Part shown: positions 8,934 through 17,623 of the stretch, piece by piece
Position numbering within the stretch: the stretch's first letter is position 1
Layout: every line of letters starts with the position of its first letter
Origin: Paraburkholderia kirstenboschensis
GTDB lineage: Bacteria; Pseudomonadota; Gammaproteobacteria; Burkholderiales; Burkholderiaceae
Assembly (NCBI RefSeq): GCF_904848585.1
Contig: NZ_CAJHCR010000023.1
Span: 1-64,000 of the forward strand
Direction of reading: 5' to 3'
Length of the DNA: 64,000 nt
Position numbers and translations under genes: made by a program
Notes under the pieces: model-generated
The model's database searches: none
What the model was told of the DNA's origin: nothing
The model's input: the letters and a program-made list of their open reading frames with translations, nothing else

Positions 8934-9788
8934 TCAGTCGAACATGTCCGGCTGGGTATTCACCAACTCGCTCCAGATGGTCTGGAAATGCAACCAGCCG
9001 ATGTAGTCGCTGCCCACGTGCTCCCGGCTATAACGCGCACGCTCCGCCGTGACTTCCTTCGGTGTAATGCCGGTGGCTTCAATCATCAACTGCTGCTGGC
9101 AGCAGCGCTCAAGCGCGATGAACCAGAACGCGGCCGAGTCGATGCTGTGACGGCTCGCGGTCAGAAGACCGTGATTCTGGTGAATGGCTGCCTTCACACC
9201 GGCAAAAGCGTTCGCAACCTTATTGCCACCCTTGACCTCCACGGCCACCTTCCCTGCCTCGTCGCCGATGACGACGTGGTCCTCGTAGAATGCAGCCGCA
9301 TCTTGCGAAATTGGAGCCAGCGGCCTGCCGAGCGCCGCGAATGCGGTGCCGTACGTCGTGTGCGCGTGGCACATTGCGACGATGTCTTGATGCTGCTCAT
9401 GCACAGCTGCGTGCAGGACGAAGCCTGCGCGGTTAATCGCGTAGTCGCCTTCAACCACATTGCCCAGGTGGTCGGCACAGATGAGGTTAGACTTCTTCAC
9501 TTTTGAGAAGTGAACGGCCATCGGGTTTGTCCAGTACAGGCTGGGGTTGTCCGGGTCACGAACCGTCAGGTGGCCGGCGAAGCCGTAGTCATAGCCTTGC
9601 AGAGCGAAAGCACGGCATGCGCCAACCAGACGCTCCTTCAGATAGTCGCGATGGTCATTGACGTTCGTGAATTCGGGCATCGTCGGGAAAATCAGCCCTT
9701 CCTGGTCCGGCTCGTAAATCGAGATTTTGCCGGGCTTAAGAATCGACTCCCGCTTGGTTTGCGATTGCGATTCAGCAACTGTAGACAT
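8934..9788 (-). CDS. Class II aldolase/adducin-family enzyme, probable decarboxylase
   Basis: The 284-residue product has the class II aldolase fold. Metal-ligand histidines are seen in CHAHTTYG and in the late IHQNHGLLTA, and the phosphate/carboxylate pocket region in GHLTVRDPD. Start ATG 9786-9788 has AAGGAGT upstream; an earlier in-frame Met lacks this. Members of the family in aromatic pathways decarboxylate ring diols (for example 3,4-dihydroxyphthalate decarboxylase PhtC), while others are sugar-phosphate aldolases. Its place between a Rieske oxygenase system and an aromatic-acid-type importer favours a decarboxylase or C-C lyase acting on the oxygenase product. The exact substrate is inferred, not seen. 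Confidence 0.82.
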   Translation of the reverse strand: MSTVAESQSQTKRESILKPGKISIYEPDQEGLIFPTMPEFTNVNDHRDYLKERLVGACRAFALQGYDYGFAGHLTVRDPDNPSLYWTNPMAVHFSKVKKSNLICADHLGNVVEGDYAINRAGFVLHAAVHEQHQDIVAMCHAHTTYGTAFAALGRPLAPISQDAAAFYEDHVVIGDEAGKVAVEVKGGNKVANAFAGVKAAIHQNHGLLTASRHSIDSAAFWFIALERCCQQQLMIEATGITPKEVTAERARYSREHVGSDYIGWLHFQTIWSELVNTQPDMFD

Positions 9789-10034
9789 CACATACTCCTT
9801 TAATCGAGTGGGGAACGAGTAGACAAACCATGGCTTTTCAATAACGCAAGAATGAGAACCATGCATCTGTAGTAGTGCTTAAATAGTATGAAAATGGTTT
9901 CGCCGTTAGTGCTTGAATGACCTGTCAATTACTTCAAATCAGGTGAGCGCCGCATCCTCCGCTGAGGCCTTGGCATCAGCCAGCAGCGTTTGAGCTTGCA
10001 GCAGTCCTTCGAACTCGCCTAAGCTTGTTAGTGG

Positions 10035-11045
10035 TTACAGGTCCAGCACCAAGGTCTTGCTCATCGGTCTGGAGACACAAATAGTGAGGAATTCCTTGCG
10101 GTCGTCGTCATCCAGGATGAAATCGTTGTGCTCCACTTCACCCTCGAGATAGCGAACCTTGCAGGTCGCGCACAAGCCGGCGCAGCATGAGGTCGGGATT
10201 TCAATGCCAGCGTCATTCAGCGCTTCGCTAAAGTTCTGATTGGGTCCAACATGTACGACCTGGCCAGTGCTGGCAATCGTGACGTCGCATCCGTCTATAT
10301 TTTCAGTGCCGGTGGGCTCTCGCTTCGGCTGCTCGGGTGCCTTGAAATGCTCGAAGTGCACCGTGCCTTTCGGCCAGTGGCTTGCGGCGTCAGCGCAAGC
10401 CGCCATGAATCCGCCCGGCCCGCAGTAGTAAATGTGCGTACCCGGTTTAGGCTCGCTCAACAAGGTGCCCAGGTCCAAGCGGTTCGCCTCTTCGCCGTCG
10501 TCAAAGTGATAGCGGAGCTTACCTGAGCGCTGCATCCGTTCCAGCTCTGGGCCGAAAGCTGCTGCTTCCGGGCTTCGGGCGCAGTAGTGCATTTCGAAAT
10601 CAACACCGCGCTCTTCCAGTTCGTGTGCCATTGCCTTTAACGGTGTGACGCCGATGCCGCCGGCAATCAGAATGACCTTTTTTGCATCTTCGGATAGTGC
10701 AAAGTGGTTGCGGGGCTTGCTGATGGTGACAATGTCTCCAGCGGCGATGCTTTCGTGAACCGCGCGAGAGCCACCGCGGCCGCTTTCGTCCTTCAGTACG
10801 GCGATGACGTAGCGATTACGCTCTGTGGGCGAGTTACAGAGCGAGTATTGTCTGATTACGCCGTTCTTGAGGTGGATGTCGATGTGGGAGCCGGCCTCGA
10901 AGCGGGGCAGCGTCATTCCTCTCAAGCTCGTAAGTTCGTACGAGTTGATGGCTTTGCCTTCGTAGCGTATCTGCTTCACCCTGACATCAATCGTTCCCGT
11001 CTCGATGTCTTCGACCGCTTCTTCTCTTTCCAGTACCGTGTCCAT
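10035..11045 (-). CDS. Oxygenase reductase, FMN/NAD and C-terminal 2Fe-2S ferredoxin
   Basis: The 336-residue product is a class IA-type (phthalate dioxygenase reductase-like) electron carrier. The order is flavin domain (RQYSLCNSPTE), NAD domain (ILIAGGIGVTPLKAMAHELE; YYCGPGGFMAA), and a C-terminal plant-type ferredoxin with TSCCAGLCATCKVRYLEGE giving the Cys-x4-Cys-x2-Cys set, plus ICVSRP. ATG 11043-11045 follows AAGGGAGAGACC. It lies 91 bases downstream of the oxygenase gene on the same strand and should pass electrons from NAD(P)H to that enzyme. VanB-type naming is possible but the substrate is unknown. Confidence 0.92.
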   Translation of the reverse strand: MDTVLEREEAVEDIETGTIDVRVKQIRYEGKAINSYELTSLRGMTLPRFEAGSHIDIHLKNGVIRQYSLCNSPTERNRYVIAVLKDESGRGGSRAVHESIAAGDIVTISKPRNHFALSEDAKKVILIAGGIGVTPLKAMAHELEERGVDFEMHYCARSPEAAAFGPELERMQRSGKLRYHFDDGEEANRLDLGTLLSEPKPGTHIYYCGPGGFMAACADAASHWPKGTVHFEHFKAPEQPKREPTGTENIDGCDVTIASTGQVVHVGPNQNFSEALNDAGIEIPTSCCAGLCATCKVRYLEGEVEHNDFILDDDDRKEFLTICVSRPMSKTLVLDL

Positions 11046-11136
11046 GGTCTCTCCCTTCCTGGCGAGTAACCAGCCGCCGCTGTAGGCGGCTGGTACCAGT
11101 GCGCACCATCTCGCAGGAAATGGCACGTCCGCCTTG

Positions 11137-12681
11137 TTAGCTCTTCAGCGACTGCTCGAGTTCCTCGAACTTGTTGCGCACGAACTCGCCACGGTCTTCA
11201 CCCTTCATGCCGTCGCTTTCGGTCAGGATTTGGACGACCGTCTTCAGCACCTTGCGACGTCGCGCAACTTCTTCTTCGACCGTCGCACCTTCCGCGATTT
11301 CAAAGACGTTGCCGGAGCAGAAGCTGTTGGGGGCTCCGCCCAGCGCGCGGAACCACTCGGCGAAACCTTGCGCAGATGCCGCTGCATTCGTGCCACGGAC
11401 AGCGTCGCGCAGCATCTTGCGGAACTGATACAGACCCGCGTCGAACTTGGTCGGATTTTCCAGCGCATGGACTGCGATGGGACGCTGGCTGATGATTGCC
11501 TCGTAGTCGCCGGGTGCGTATTGAGCCTGCTTGTAAATGGCGCGCTCGCGGTGGTTCGGCGGAATCGGCGGCATGTCTTCGAGTTTGTACTTACCGAAGC
11601 GTTCGGGGCGACGCATCGCGACTTGACCCTCGAGGAAGTCGATGGTCTCGTATCCGACCATTTCCTTGTTCCCCACGCCGCGGGTGTCGATGCCCGGGCC
11701 CATAACGCGCCAGCCAATCATCTTGCTGTTTTCGTCGTCGACGGGCACCGTCCAACGGATGATATGGAAACGGCTGAAGTACTTCTTCTTCGAACCATCT
11801 TCCGATGTGTACGCGTGCAGGCTCAGGTTCGGAAGAACCTGATGCTGGACCCGCACGAAGAGCCGGTCTTTGTTGACGCGACGCGCGCCGGCACAAGCCA
11901 GACTGCGACCGCCTTGAACCGGCACGAAATTCATGTCGGGCGCCACTTCCATCGACGCGGCGCCGACTTCGTCGAAAGTCGTCCCCTGATAGTTACCGTC
12001 GACAACGTTCTTGCCGGCGTGCAGCGCCGTCGGGTGATAGTTGTCTGCTGCGTTGTCTTGAACTTGCAGCCAGTTGCAATGCTGGAAGTTGCTGTACGGG
12101 ACGAGTTCGTCGCCCGGCATCACCGTGTAATCACCTTCCCATTCCGGGAACGGCGGTTCTTCTTCCGGGGGGCCCATGTAGGCGAAGACCAAGCCATTGC
12201 GCTCAACAGCCTTGTACGAGCCTTGGCGAATCGAGCATGCGTATTTCTCGGCTTCCTTTTCCTCGCCCTTTGGGAACGGTACGTGGAGACATGCGCCGTC
12301 CACATCGAACACCATGCCGTGGTAGCAGCACATGATGCCGCGCTCCTGGATGGCGCCGTACTCGAGCGAGGCACCCCGGTGCACGCAATGCGCGTGCAGC
12401 ACGCCGACACGGCCGCTCTTGTCACGGAACGCGACGAGTTCTTCGTTCATGATTTTGAGGAAGCGGGGAGTGTCGGTCAGCTCCATTGACATACACACCG
12501 GATGCCAGAACCGGCGCATGAATTCGCCCGTCGGGGTGCCGGGGCCCGTTTCTGTCAGTTCGGGGTCATGTTCCGGCGTCCGGTTCGCGTAGTAACCGCC
12601 GAACGGAATCAGTTTCTTGGCGACCGGGGCGGAGCCTCCGGCGCGCTTCTGGTCATCCATCTTGTCTGATTTGACGCTCAT
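11137..12681 (-). CDS. Rieske non-heme iron oxygenase, large subunit
   Basis: The 514-residue product is the terminal component of an aromatic-ring oxygenase or demethylase. The Rieske centre is C99-V-H101 and C118-C-Y-H121. The mononuclear iron site shows as DNAADNYHPTALHAGK (H216 and H221, bridging D213). The protein is longer than the phthalate dioxygenase group (about 440 residues), with a C-terminal extension rich in charged residues. ATG 12679-12681 follows GGAGGCAGGAAG. No small subunit is present, so it is probably an alpha-only type IA enzyme. Reductase, aldolase and MFS genes follow in order, forming a pathway module. Confidence 0.92.
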   Translation of the reverse strand: MSVKSDKMDDQKRAGGSAPVAKKLIPFGGYYANRTPEHDPELTETGPGTPTGEFMRRFWHPVCMSMELTDTPRFLKIMNEELVAFRDKSGRVGVLHAHCVHRGASLEYGAIQERGIMCCYHGMVFDVDGACLHVPFPKGEEKEAEKYACSIRQGSYKAVERNGLVFAYMGPPEEEPPFPEWEGDYTVMPGDELVPYSNFQHCNWLQVQDNAADNYHPTALHAGKNVVDGNYQGTTFDEVGAASMEVAPDMNFVPVQGGRSLACAGARRVNKDRLFVRVQHQVLPNLSLHAYTSEDGSKKKYFSRFHIIRWTVPVDDENSKMIGWRVMGPGIDTRGVGNKEMVGYETIDFLEGQVAMRRPERFGKYKLEDMPPIPPNHRERAIYKQAQYAPGDYEAIISQRPIAVHALENPTKFDAGLYQFRKMLRDAVRGTNAAASAQGFAEWFRALGGAPNSFCSGNVFEIAEGATVEEEVARRRKVLKTVVQILTESDGMKGEDRGEFVRNKFEELEQSLKS

Positions 12682-12762
12682 GACTTCCTGCCTCCAATGA
12701 TTGATAGGGACCACATCAGACGTTCTTGCTTCGAATCGCTTACCGGCTACCGTATTCGGAAC

Positions 12763-12772
12763 TCTGTATCCA
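12763..12772. promoter_or_regulatory. Candidate GntR/FCD operator, copy 1
   Basis: TCTGTATCCA (reverse complement TGGATACAGA) lies 82 bases upstream of the oxygenase start. The same ten bases recur at 13816 just before the GntR gene, and with one change at 13100. Assignment to the regulator is inferred from this placement. Confidence 0.4.
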
Positions 12773-13190
12773 AAGATTAGGCGCGTGCGGCGCTGATGTC
12801 TGTATGGGTAAACGCGTATGCCTGAGTTTCCCGGGGCCTGTGAAGGCGCTCATGGCTCAGTTGAGCCCGCTGCTTGCGCACCGGCGGGATGTTTGTAAAC
12901 ACCTGAAATTGCGTGGGTTTTTGCGTGCAAACCTGAAGAGCTTGCCGTCTGACGTGGGTCCGTGCCGCGCCTTCGCGCCGTTGTGCTGCATGCTGAAACG
13001 GTCCTTACGATTCAGGGCACAAATTCGAGTTTCGCGATAACTGCGTCCGCTCGGTGTTTCCACTGATAGGCTTCGTGTCGCCTCAAACCTTACGCTCTCT
13101 GGATACGGAAGACGGTAGTCGGAATTCGTCGCGATTGTTTATTTGACCGAGCCGTCGATGACCTCAATCTGAAACGAACGGAGAAACGCC
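12773..13190. other. Regulatory gap between divergent genes
   Basis: No convincing gene is visible between the oxygenase operon and the plus-strand hypothetical gene. The stretch holds candidate operator copy 2 and presumably the divergent promoters. Confidence 0.4.
13100..13109. promoter_or_regulatory. Candidate GntR/FCD operator, copy 2
   Basis: TGGATACGGA differs by one base from the TGGATACAGA form of the other two sites. It lies 81 bases upstream of the GTG of the hypothetical gene at 13191. Confidence 0.35.
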
Positions 13191-13730
13191 GTGGAAATGC
13201 CTGATTACCTGATGGCGTCGGAGAGCACGACATCGGTCCAAATGTCCCGCCTCATAGGTGAAACGGGCATTTCGTTCAGGGAAAGCGAGCGGCCAAACTC
13301 GGCACTCACATCGTGGATTCACGCAGAGACAATTCCGGAGACAGCGCGGTCTGTCTTGCAATCAAACGGACAGTTTGAAGGACTTACCGGGCTGATAAGG
13401 GTGCTGACGGAGGCTGATGCATTCGGTCGGTTTCGTGCCGGCTGGATTCTGGGCCGGACTACCGACGGGCTAACGTCGATTGTCGTACGAGATGCGAATC
13501 ACTGCAGCACCAAAACCTTGCTTGACGATGCCGCCTTCGCCGTTAGACAAGCCGCGCGATATTGCGCGACGTCTGCTGTCATTCTCGTACAGCAAAATGA
13601 CTCCAGCGGCAGCCGCCCGGCACGGGAGGCGCTCGAAAGCGCGTTCATGGCAAGTGACGTGCAGGCTGACGTGTTGTACGACTCCCAACTGCATTCGGAA
13701 ATCCGCGTTTCGTTCGCGCGCTTGTCCTAG
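13191..13730 (+). CDS. Hypothetical protein next to GntR regulator
   Basis: The 179-residue product starts at GTG 13191 with CGGAGAAACGCC upstream; an ATG two codons later is an alternative. The middle (GRFRAGWILGRTTDGLTSIV, then DDAAFAVRQAARYCATSAVI) has alternating beta and helix segments with a conserved-looking ILVQQNDSSG loop. It is not convincingly any named family; a distant RadC/JAB-like fold was considered but the metal-binding motif is absent. It is cytoplasmic, with no signal or membrane segment. It lies divergent from the oxygenase operon and upstream of the GntR gene. Confidence 0.55.
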   Translation: MEMPDYLMASESTTSVQMSRLIGETGISFRESERPNSALTSWIHAETIPETARSVLQSNGQFEGLTGLIRVLTEADAFGRFRAGWILGRTTDGLTSIVVRDANHCSTKTLLDDAAFAVRQAARYCATSAVILVQQNDSSGSRPAREALESAFMASDVQADVLYDSQLHSEIRVSFARLS

Positions 13731-13815
13731 TCCGCCGATGACGTTCAATTACATGTGCTCCTCTTGATTTCAGACAATTCCTTACCCCTTGGCATTGCTG
13801 GTAAGCTGACAGTAT

Positions 13816-13825
13816 TCTGTATCCA
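13816..13825. promoter_or_regulatory. Candidate GntR/FCD operator, copy 3
   Basis: TCTGTATCCA, identical to copy 1, ends 14 bases before the GntR start codon. A site here would block translation initiation or transcription of the regulator gene, consistent with autoregulation. Confidence 0.42.
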
Positions 13826-13839
13826 CGGCGCGTGTCATC

Positions 13840-14532
13840 ATGCCAGCAAAACTTTTGAAACTGCAGTCGCGACTAGATTACGTTGATGAAGTCTACAGAG
13901 TGCTGCTCGACGCGATTAGCGAAGGCTCACTTGCTCCCGGAACCCGGATAGTCCAGGAGGAAATCGCAGAGCAACTCGCGGTATCTCGTTCGCCGGTGCT
14001 GCAGGCATTCCGGCTATTGAAGAAGGACGGTTTGGTTGAGGACGCGCCAGGCCGTGGGCTCCAAGTTGCTCCGCTTGATGCGCGAAGAATCGGGCACCTC
14101 TACGAGCTGAGAGGCGCGTTGGACAGTCTCGCCGCCCGTCTCGCTGCGAAACAGCGGGTGAAGCTAGACAAGTCTCTGATTGCCAATGGCCGCAAGACCT
14201 CTAAGGGTGGCAACATCAAGGCTATGATTGAGGCAGACATGGCTTTCCACACTGCTATCTATTCCGCGTCCGGAAATCCCTTGATAGTTGAGAATGCGCG
14301 TTTGCACTGGATTCATCTGCGGCGGGTAATGGGCGCCGTACACCAAGTAGTTGGCCAACGCGACACCGTCTGGGACGAACACGCCGCGATTGCCGAAGCG
14401 ATAGCGGATGGAAACGAAGCGCTTGCCGCCGAGCTCAGCATGAGGCACACAGAATTCGCGCGCGAAAATCTGGTTCAGCACATGACCAACCCAGCTGCTG
14501 CCGAGGGTGGTGCCCAAGCCTTAATCACCTGA
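13840..14532 (+). CDS. GntR-family regulator, FCD subfamily
   Basis: The 230-residue product has an N-terminal winged helix (about residues 15-80: AISEGSLAPGTRIVQEEIAE, QLAVSRSPVLQAFRLLKKDG) and a C-terminal FCD ligand-binding helical bundle (ELRGALDSLAARLA, then DMAFHTAIYSASGNPLI, HAAIAEAIADGN). FCD regulators bind small carboxylic acids and usually control the neighbouring catabolic genes. The adjacent Rieske oxygenase operon is the likely target, with the pathway's aromatic acid or a product as inducer. Three TGGATACrGA sites nearby are candidate operators. Confidence 0.88.
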   Translation: MPAKLLKLQSRLDYVDEVYRVLLDAISEGSLAPGTRIVQEEIAEQLAVSRSPVLQAFRLLKKDGLVEDAPGRGLQVAPLDARRIGHLYELRGALDSLAARLAAKQRVKLDKSLIANGRKTSKGGNIKAMIEADMAFHTAIYSASGNPLIVENARLHWIHLRRVMGAVHQVVGQRDTVWDEHAAIAEAIADGNEALAAELSMRHTEFARENLVQHMTNPAAAEGGAQALIT

Positions 14533-14722
14533 CACGTCACTGGTGCGGCGATGGTCTGCCTCATGCCGTTGCGCAAATTGACACGCGCGAGCTGCGATGC
14601 GCGCCAGAGCTCTGAGTGAAGCGATTTAGCATCGGTCGCGCCCGGCGGCCGCGATTTCCGGAGGCGGTTCGTCCGTGATTGCGGCGACGGCAGCGCGCAT
14701 CCAGGAAGTCGCAAAGATTGCG

Positions 14723-14962
14723 TCAGCGGTGCAAACGGAAGAAGTTTGACTGTCGGCTCATCCTCGCAAAGGCGTGAGGGGAGAGCCCGGCACGTTTGGC
14801 TTCGTACATCGCGGCGTCGGCAGCGTTGTGACCAAGAGAATCGTTCACTGACTTGAAGCCGTCGACGCCCATGTAGAGCAGCCCTACGCGATGAGCGGCC
14901 GCCGCCTCGGAAGAAAGGGCTTCGATTGGCGGCCTGTCGCATTCGTACAGCGCCGCATACAC
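14723..14962 (-). pseudogene. GGDEF protein with internal deletion
   Basis: The frame retains the start of a GGDEF domain (RVGLLYMGVDGFKSVNDSLG, then H) and jumps straight to the family's last helix (NAADAAMYEAKRAG). The central 80 or so residues, including the GGDEF active site and the metal and product pockets, are missing. The junction keeps the frame. The remaining protein cannot make cyclic di-GMP. It faces an imuA remnant, whose open frame overlaps its 5' end. Confidence 0.72.
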
Positions 14963-14976
14963 CCGACAGGCTAGGG

Positions 14977-15369
14977 CTCAGCTACATCGGTCTCTCGCTG
15001 GACCGGATGCTTCGAGTCGAGGCACCGAAGACAGCGGACGCGCTTTGGTCGGTAGAACAGATACTGCGGGCAGGAAGTTGCGGGGCGCTCGTTTTCTACG
15101 CCGCGCAATTACCGGAGACTGTCTTCATCATGGTGCGGCCGCTCGCGTCCGCACAAGACGCATCACCAGCACTGTTGCGGCTGGCGCTCAAGCCATCCGC
15201 GGACGGGTTGACGGTCGACATCGTCAAACGGCGGGGCCCCTCGTGCGCCGCGCCCCTCGCGATTGCCCTTCAACCTACTCCCGTTCTGTTGTCGCGGCAT
15301 GCGCGTCTTTCCCGTCAGTCCGCAGTCCAAGTTGCCGCTGGGAGTCGTCAAAAGGAACCGGTCGCCTGA
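14977..15369 (+). pseudogene. imuA: ImuA remnant, truncated and internally deleted
   Basis: The frame reads VEAPKTADALWSVEQILRAG, SCGALVFYAA, then after a missing stretch TVFIMVRPLASAQDASPALL and DGLTVDIVKRRGP. These match the C-terminal half of ImuA, the RecA/SulA-like accessory of the ImuA-ImuB-DnaE2 translesion mutasome. The N-terminal nucleotide-binding part is absent, and about 15 residues are lost before the FIMVRPLA segment. No imuB or dnaE2 lies nearby. The next gene downstream, SRAP, is also a DNA-damage gene. Confidence 0.7.
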
Positions 15370-15461
15370 GCTTACTACGATGGTGCCGTGCTTGAACGTT
15401 GCGTTGCAGGACTACGGCCCGGTAAGTGCTTATCATGACCGCATGAAAAATGGAGGCATCC

Positions 15462-16424
15462 ATGTGCTACTCGGCTCAAGTCGTCGCAGACTATAGGAAA
15501 TTTGTGCGCACGTTTGGCGCCATCATGGACATCCACGAGTTCGCGCGTCTGTTCTTTGAGCGCGCCGAAGGTGTCAGCAAAGCGAAGGTGCCCAAGGCGA
15601 TGGAAGATGCCTTCGCCGAGCCACAGACTGACGACGAGTGGCAAATTGAAGCCGCCATCGCCAGGTACGCTTCAGTGCAGGCTACCAAGCTCGAGCAGGA
15701 GCTCTTCAAACAGCGCAAGCGTCTAGCCGACGCCGAACGCAAGTTGCAAACGAAAGTCACGAAAGCAGCAACGGAAAGTCAGCGAATCGCTACCGACAAA
15801 ATTGCCTGGGCCAGGGGCAAACTCGAAGACCTGCAGCGAACAGATCCAGAACCGCGGGACTCGCGCATCTTTCCCGGCAACTATGCTCCCGTAATGGTGA
15901 TGGAGAACGGGCAACGAGTCGTCAAGCCCATGCGCTATCAGTGCCGCATTGCTGGAAAGCCCGCGTCTTACGACATCAAGTTTCCCGGCACTTACAACGC
16001 GCGCCGGGATAGCCTCGAAGGTTTTTGGGCACCTTGCTTCGGACACACCCATGCGGTCCTTCTCGTTGAAGTATTTTACAAGAATGTGAGCAAGGCAAAG
16101 TTCGAGAATACGTTACTTGAGACTCACGCGCGCGATGAGAACGTCGTCCTCGAGTTCCGTCTGAGCAACGGCGAGCTGATGCATGTTGCCTGTCTGTGGT
16201 CACGATGGAGCGCACCGGGGGAACCGGACCTGCTTTCATTCGCAGTAGTCACAGATGAACCTCCTCCAGAAGTCGCCGCAGCAGGTCATGACCGGTGCAT
16301 CATTCCTATCAAACCGGAAAACATAGATGCATGGCTCAATCCCGACCCGAAGGACCTGGAGGCGATGTACGCAATCCTTGATGACCGAGACAGGCCGTAT
16401 TACGAGCACAGGTTGGCGGCATAG
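15462..16424 (+). CDS. SOS response-associated peptidase (SRAP/YedK-HMCES)
   Basis: The 320-residue product starts MCYSAQV, so Met removal exposes the catalytic Cys that links covalently to abasic sites in single-stranded DNA. The start is ATG 15462 after TGGAGG; an ATG four codons earlier would bury the Cys and is rejected. Other family landmarks are GTYNARRDSLEGFW (active-site Asn), the Glu in VLLVEVFYKN, and the late His in AGHDRCIIPI followed by ENIDAWLNP. A long charged helical insertion (about residues 60-130) is typical of the larger Burkholderiales form. Fragments of a paralogue lie at 26384 and 33145. Confidence 0.9.
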   Translation: MCYSAQVVADYRKFVRTFGAIMDIHEFARLFFERAEGVSKAKVPKAMEDAFAEPQTDDEWQIEAAIARYASVQATKLEQELFKQRKRLADAERKLQTKVTKAATESQRIATDKIAWARGKLEDLQRTDPEPRDSRIFPGNYAPVMVMENGQRVVKPMRYQCRIAGKPASYDIKFPGTYNARRDSLEGFWAPCFGHTHAVLLVEVFYKNVSKAKFENTLLETHARDENVVLEFRLSNGELMHVACLWSRWSAPGEPDLLSFAVVTDEPPPEVAAAGHDRCIIPIKPENIDAWLNPDPKDLEAMYAILDDRDRPYYEHRLAA

Positions 16425-16532
16425 CGATGCGTACTCGCTCATACTACCTTCTGGTTTGATGACAGCGGTTTTTAGTAACATTGCGAGGTCGATTGAGTAA
16501 CGCAATGAACGGATTCGGTACGCAGGCACCAC

Positions 16533-17036
16533 ATGGATATTTTTTACTATTCGCAGAAGCTGGAGCGAAACCTCAAAAACGGTGAGCTCGGCTATTTCGG
16601 CTCCAACAACACGAAAATCCTTGAGCTCTCAGAGCGGTTGCCCAAGCGCATTTGGGTGTTCAAAACCCCAAAAGGGATGAAGGGGTCTATCCAGTTGGTC
16701 GGCTCGCTGCTTGTCAGCGATGAGCCTTGCGTCGCTATAAAGACCGACTACCCTCATGTCATCTATTACGACCCGTTCTCGCCGGAGTCCGTGATGTTCA
16801 CGGACTCCGATACTCCCCAGCGTATCGAGGCGGTCTCTGCCTACTTCCAGTATCGATTTCACGTCGCGTTTAGCGCCAACTTCAACGGCGATGCCGGTGT
16901 ACAAGCTTTGGAATCGAACGTAGTTCGCGGTTTCGAGGCCCTCGTTGCTGATTGGGGAAAATGCCAAATGCTTGAGCGAGTCAGAGACCGCAAGAAAGTG
17001 CAACCCATCAATCCGTTCGCGCATCAGTCAACGTGA
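16533..17036 (+). CDS. Hypothetical protein
   Basis: The 167-residue product begins MDIFYYSQKLERNLKNGELG and is cytoplasmic, with mixed alpha/beta character. The stretch KRIWVFKTPKGMKGSIQLVG followed by SLLVSDEP looks somewhat like a PUA/ASCH-type barrel entry strand, but this is a weak impression. The gene follows SRAP by 108 bases on the same strand and might share its damage-response context. No membrane or signal segment is present. Confidence 0.55.
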   Translation: MDIFYYSQKLERNLKNGELGYFGSNNTKILELSERLPKRIWVFKTPKGMKGSIQLVGSLLVSDEPCVAIKTDYPHVIYYDPFSPESVMFTDSDTPQRIEAVSAYFQYRFHVAFSANFNGDAGVQALESNVVRGFEALVADWGKCQMLERVRDRKKVQPINPFAHQST

Positions 17037-17623
17037 CGTCACTGGACGGTTCCGTTTCGGTGTAACTATTGAGCCGAATTCGCCTGCGGGAATTCAGCGA
17101 ACTGCTGATTCGGGGCCAATCGAGCACTGCCACCGCACGATGTTGGGTAGGATGTTATGCGGCTATCGAATCAATGGCGTAACCGGAGGTCCGAACCTAA
17201 ACTCTGCAAAGGACGTAACGGGAATCCAACAGGGAGACGGAATCAATGGAGCGCGCGACCCTTGTTATGGCGGTTCGCCATCTGTGCGCGGCGGCCGAAA
17301 TTGCAGCCCAGGCAGGGCCGCAGGACTTCCGTTCGACGCGTTCCAGCTACTCGCGTTCTTTTGTCGCTACGACGATTCAGGTCTCCGTCAGACGTTGATT
17401 TTCGACATCTAGTGACGAATTATTTCTTCGCACCACTGAGGCAGCACTCACGATGGCGGGGCGAAACCAGTTTGACGCCTCACTCGCACTTCTTGAGCAA
17501 GCCCGCTCGCTATTGTCGTCGACATAGAACTTGCAACCGTGGTTGTCATTGCGCCGTCACTAGCGGATTGCTCGAGCGGGTGCCGAAACATATCCGTGCG
17601 GCATCTCAACCGCGGAAACGGCA
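17037..17623. other. No intact gene
   Basis: Only short frames without family resemblance are present. The last 65 bases resemble the leader of the intact H-NS gene at 27240-27297 (CATCTCAACYGCGGAAACGG), so that leader was copied with the gene. Confidence 0.4.

Noticed and set aside
11134..12489. A 451-codon plus-strand open frame opposite the Rieske oxygenase gene
   Set aside because: It is a mirror of the high-G+C codon pattern of the real gene. It has no RBS and no family motif, while the minus strand encodes an unmistakable oxygenase.
13191..13730. RadC/JAB-domain assignment for the hypothetical gene next to GntR
   Set aside because: The HxH...D metal motif of JAB proteins is not present.
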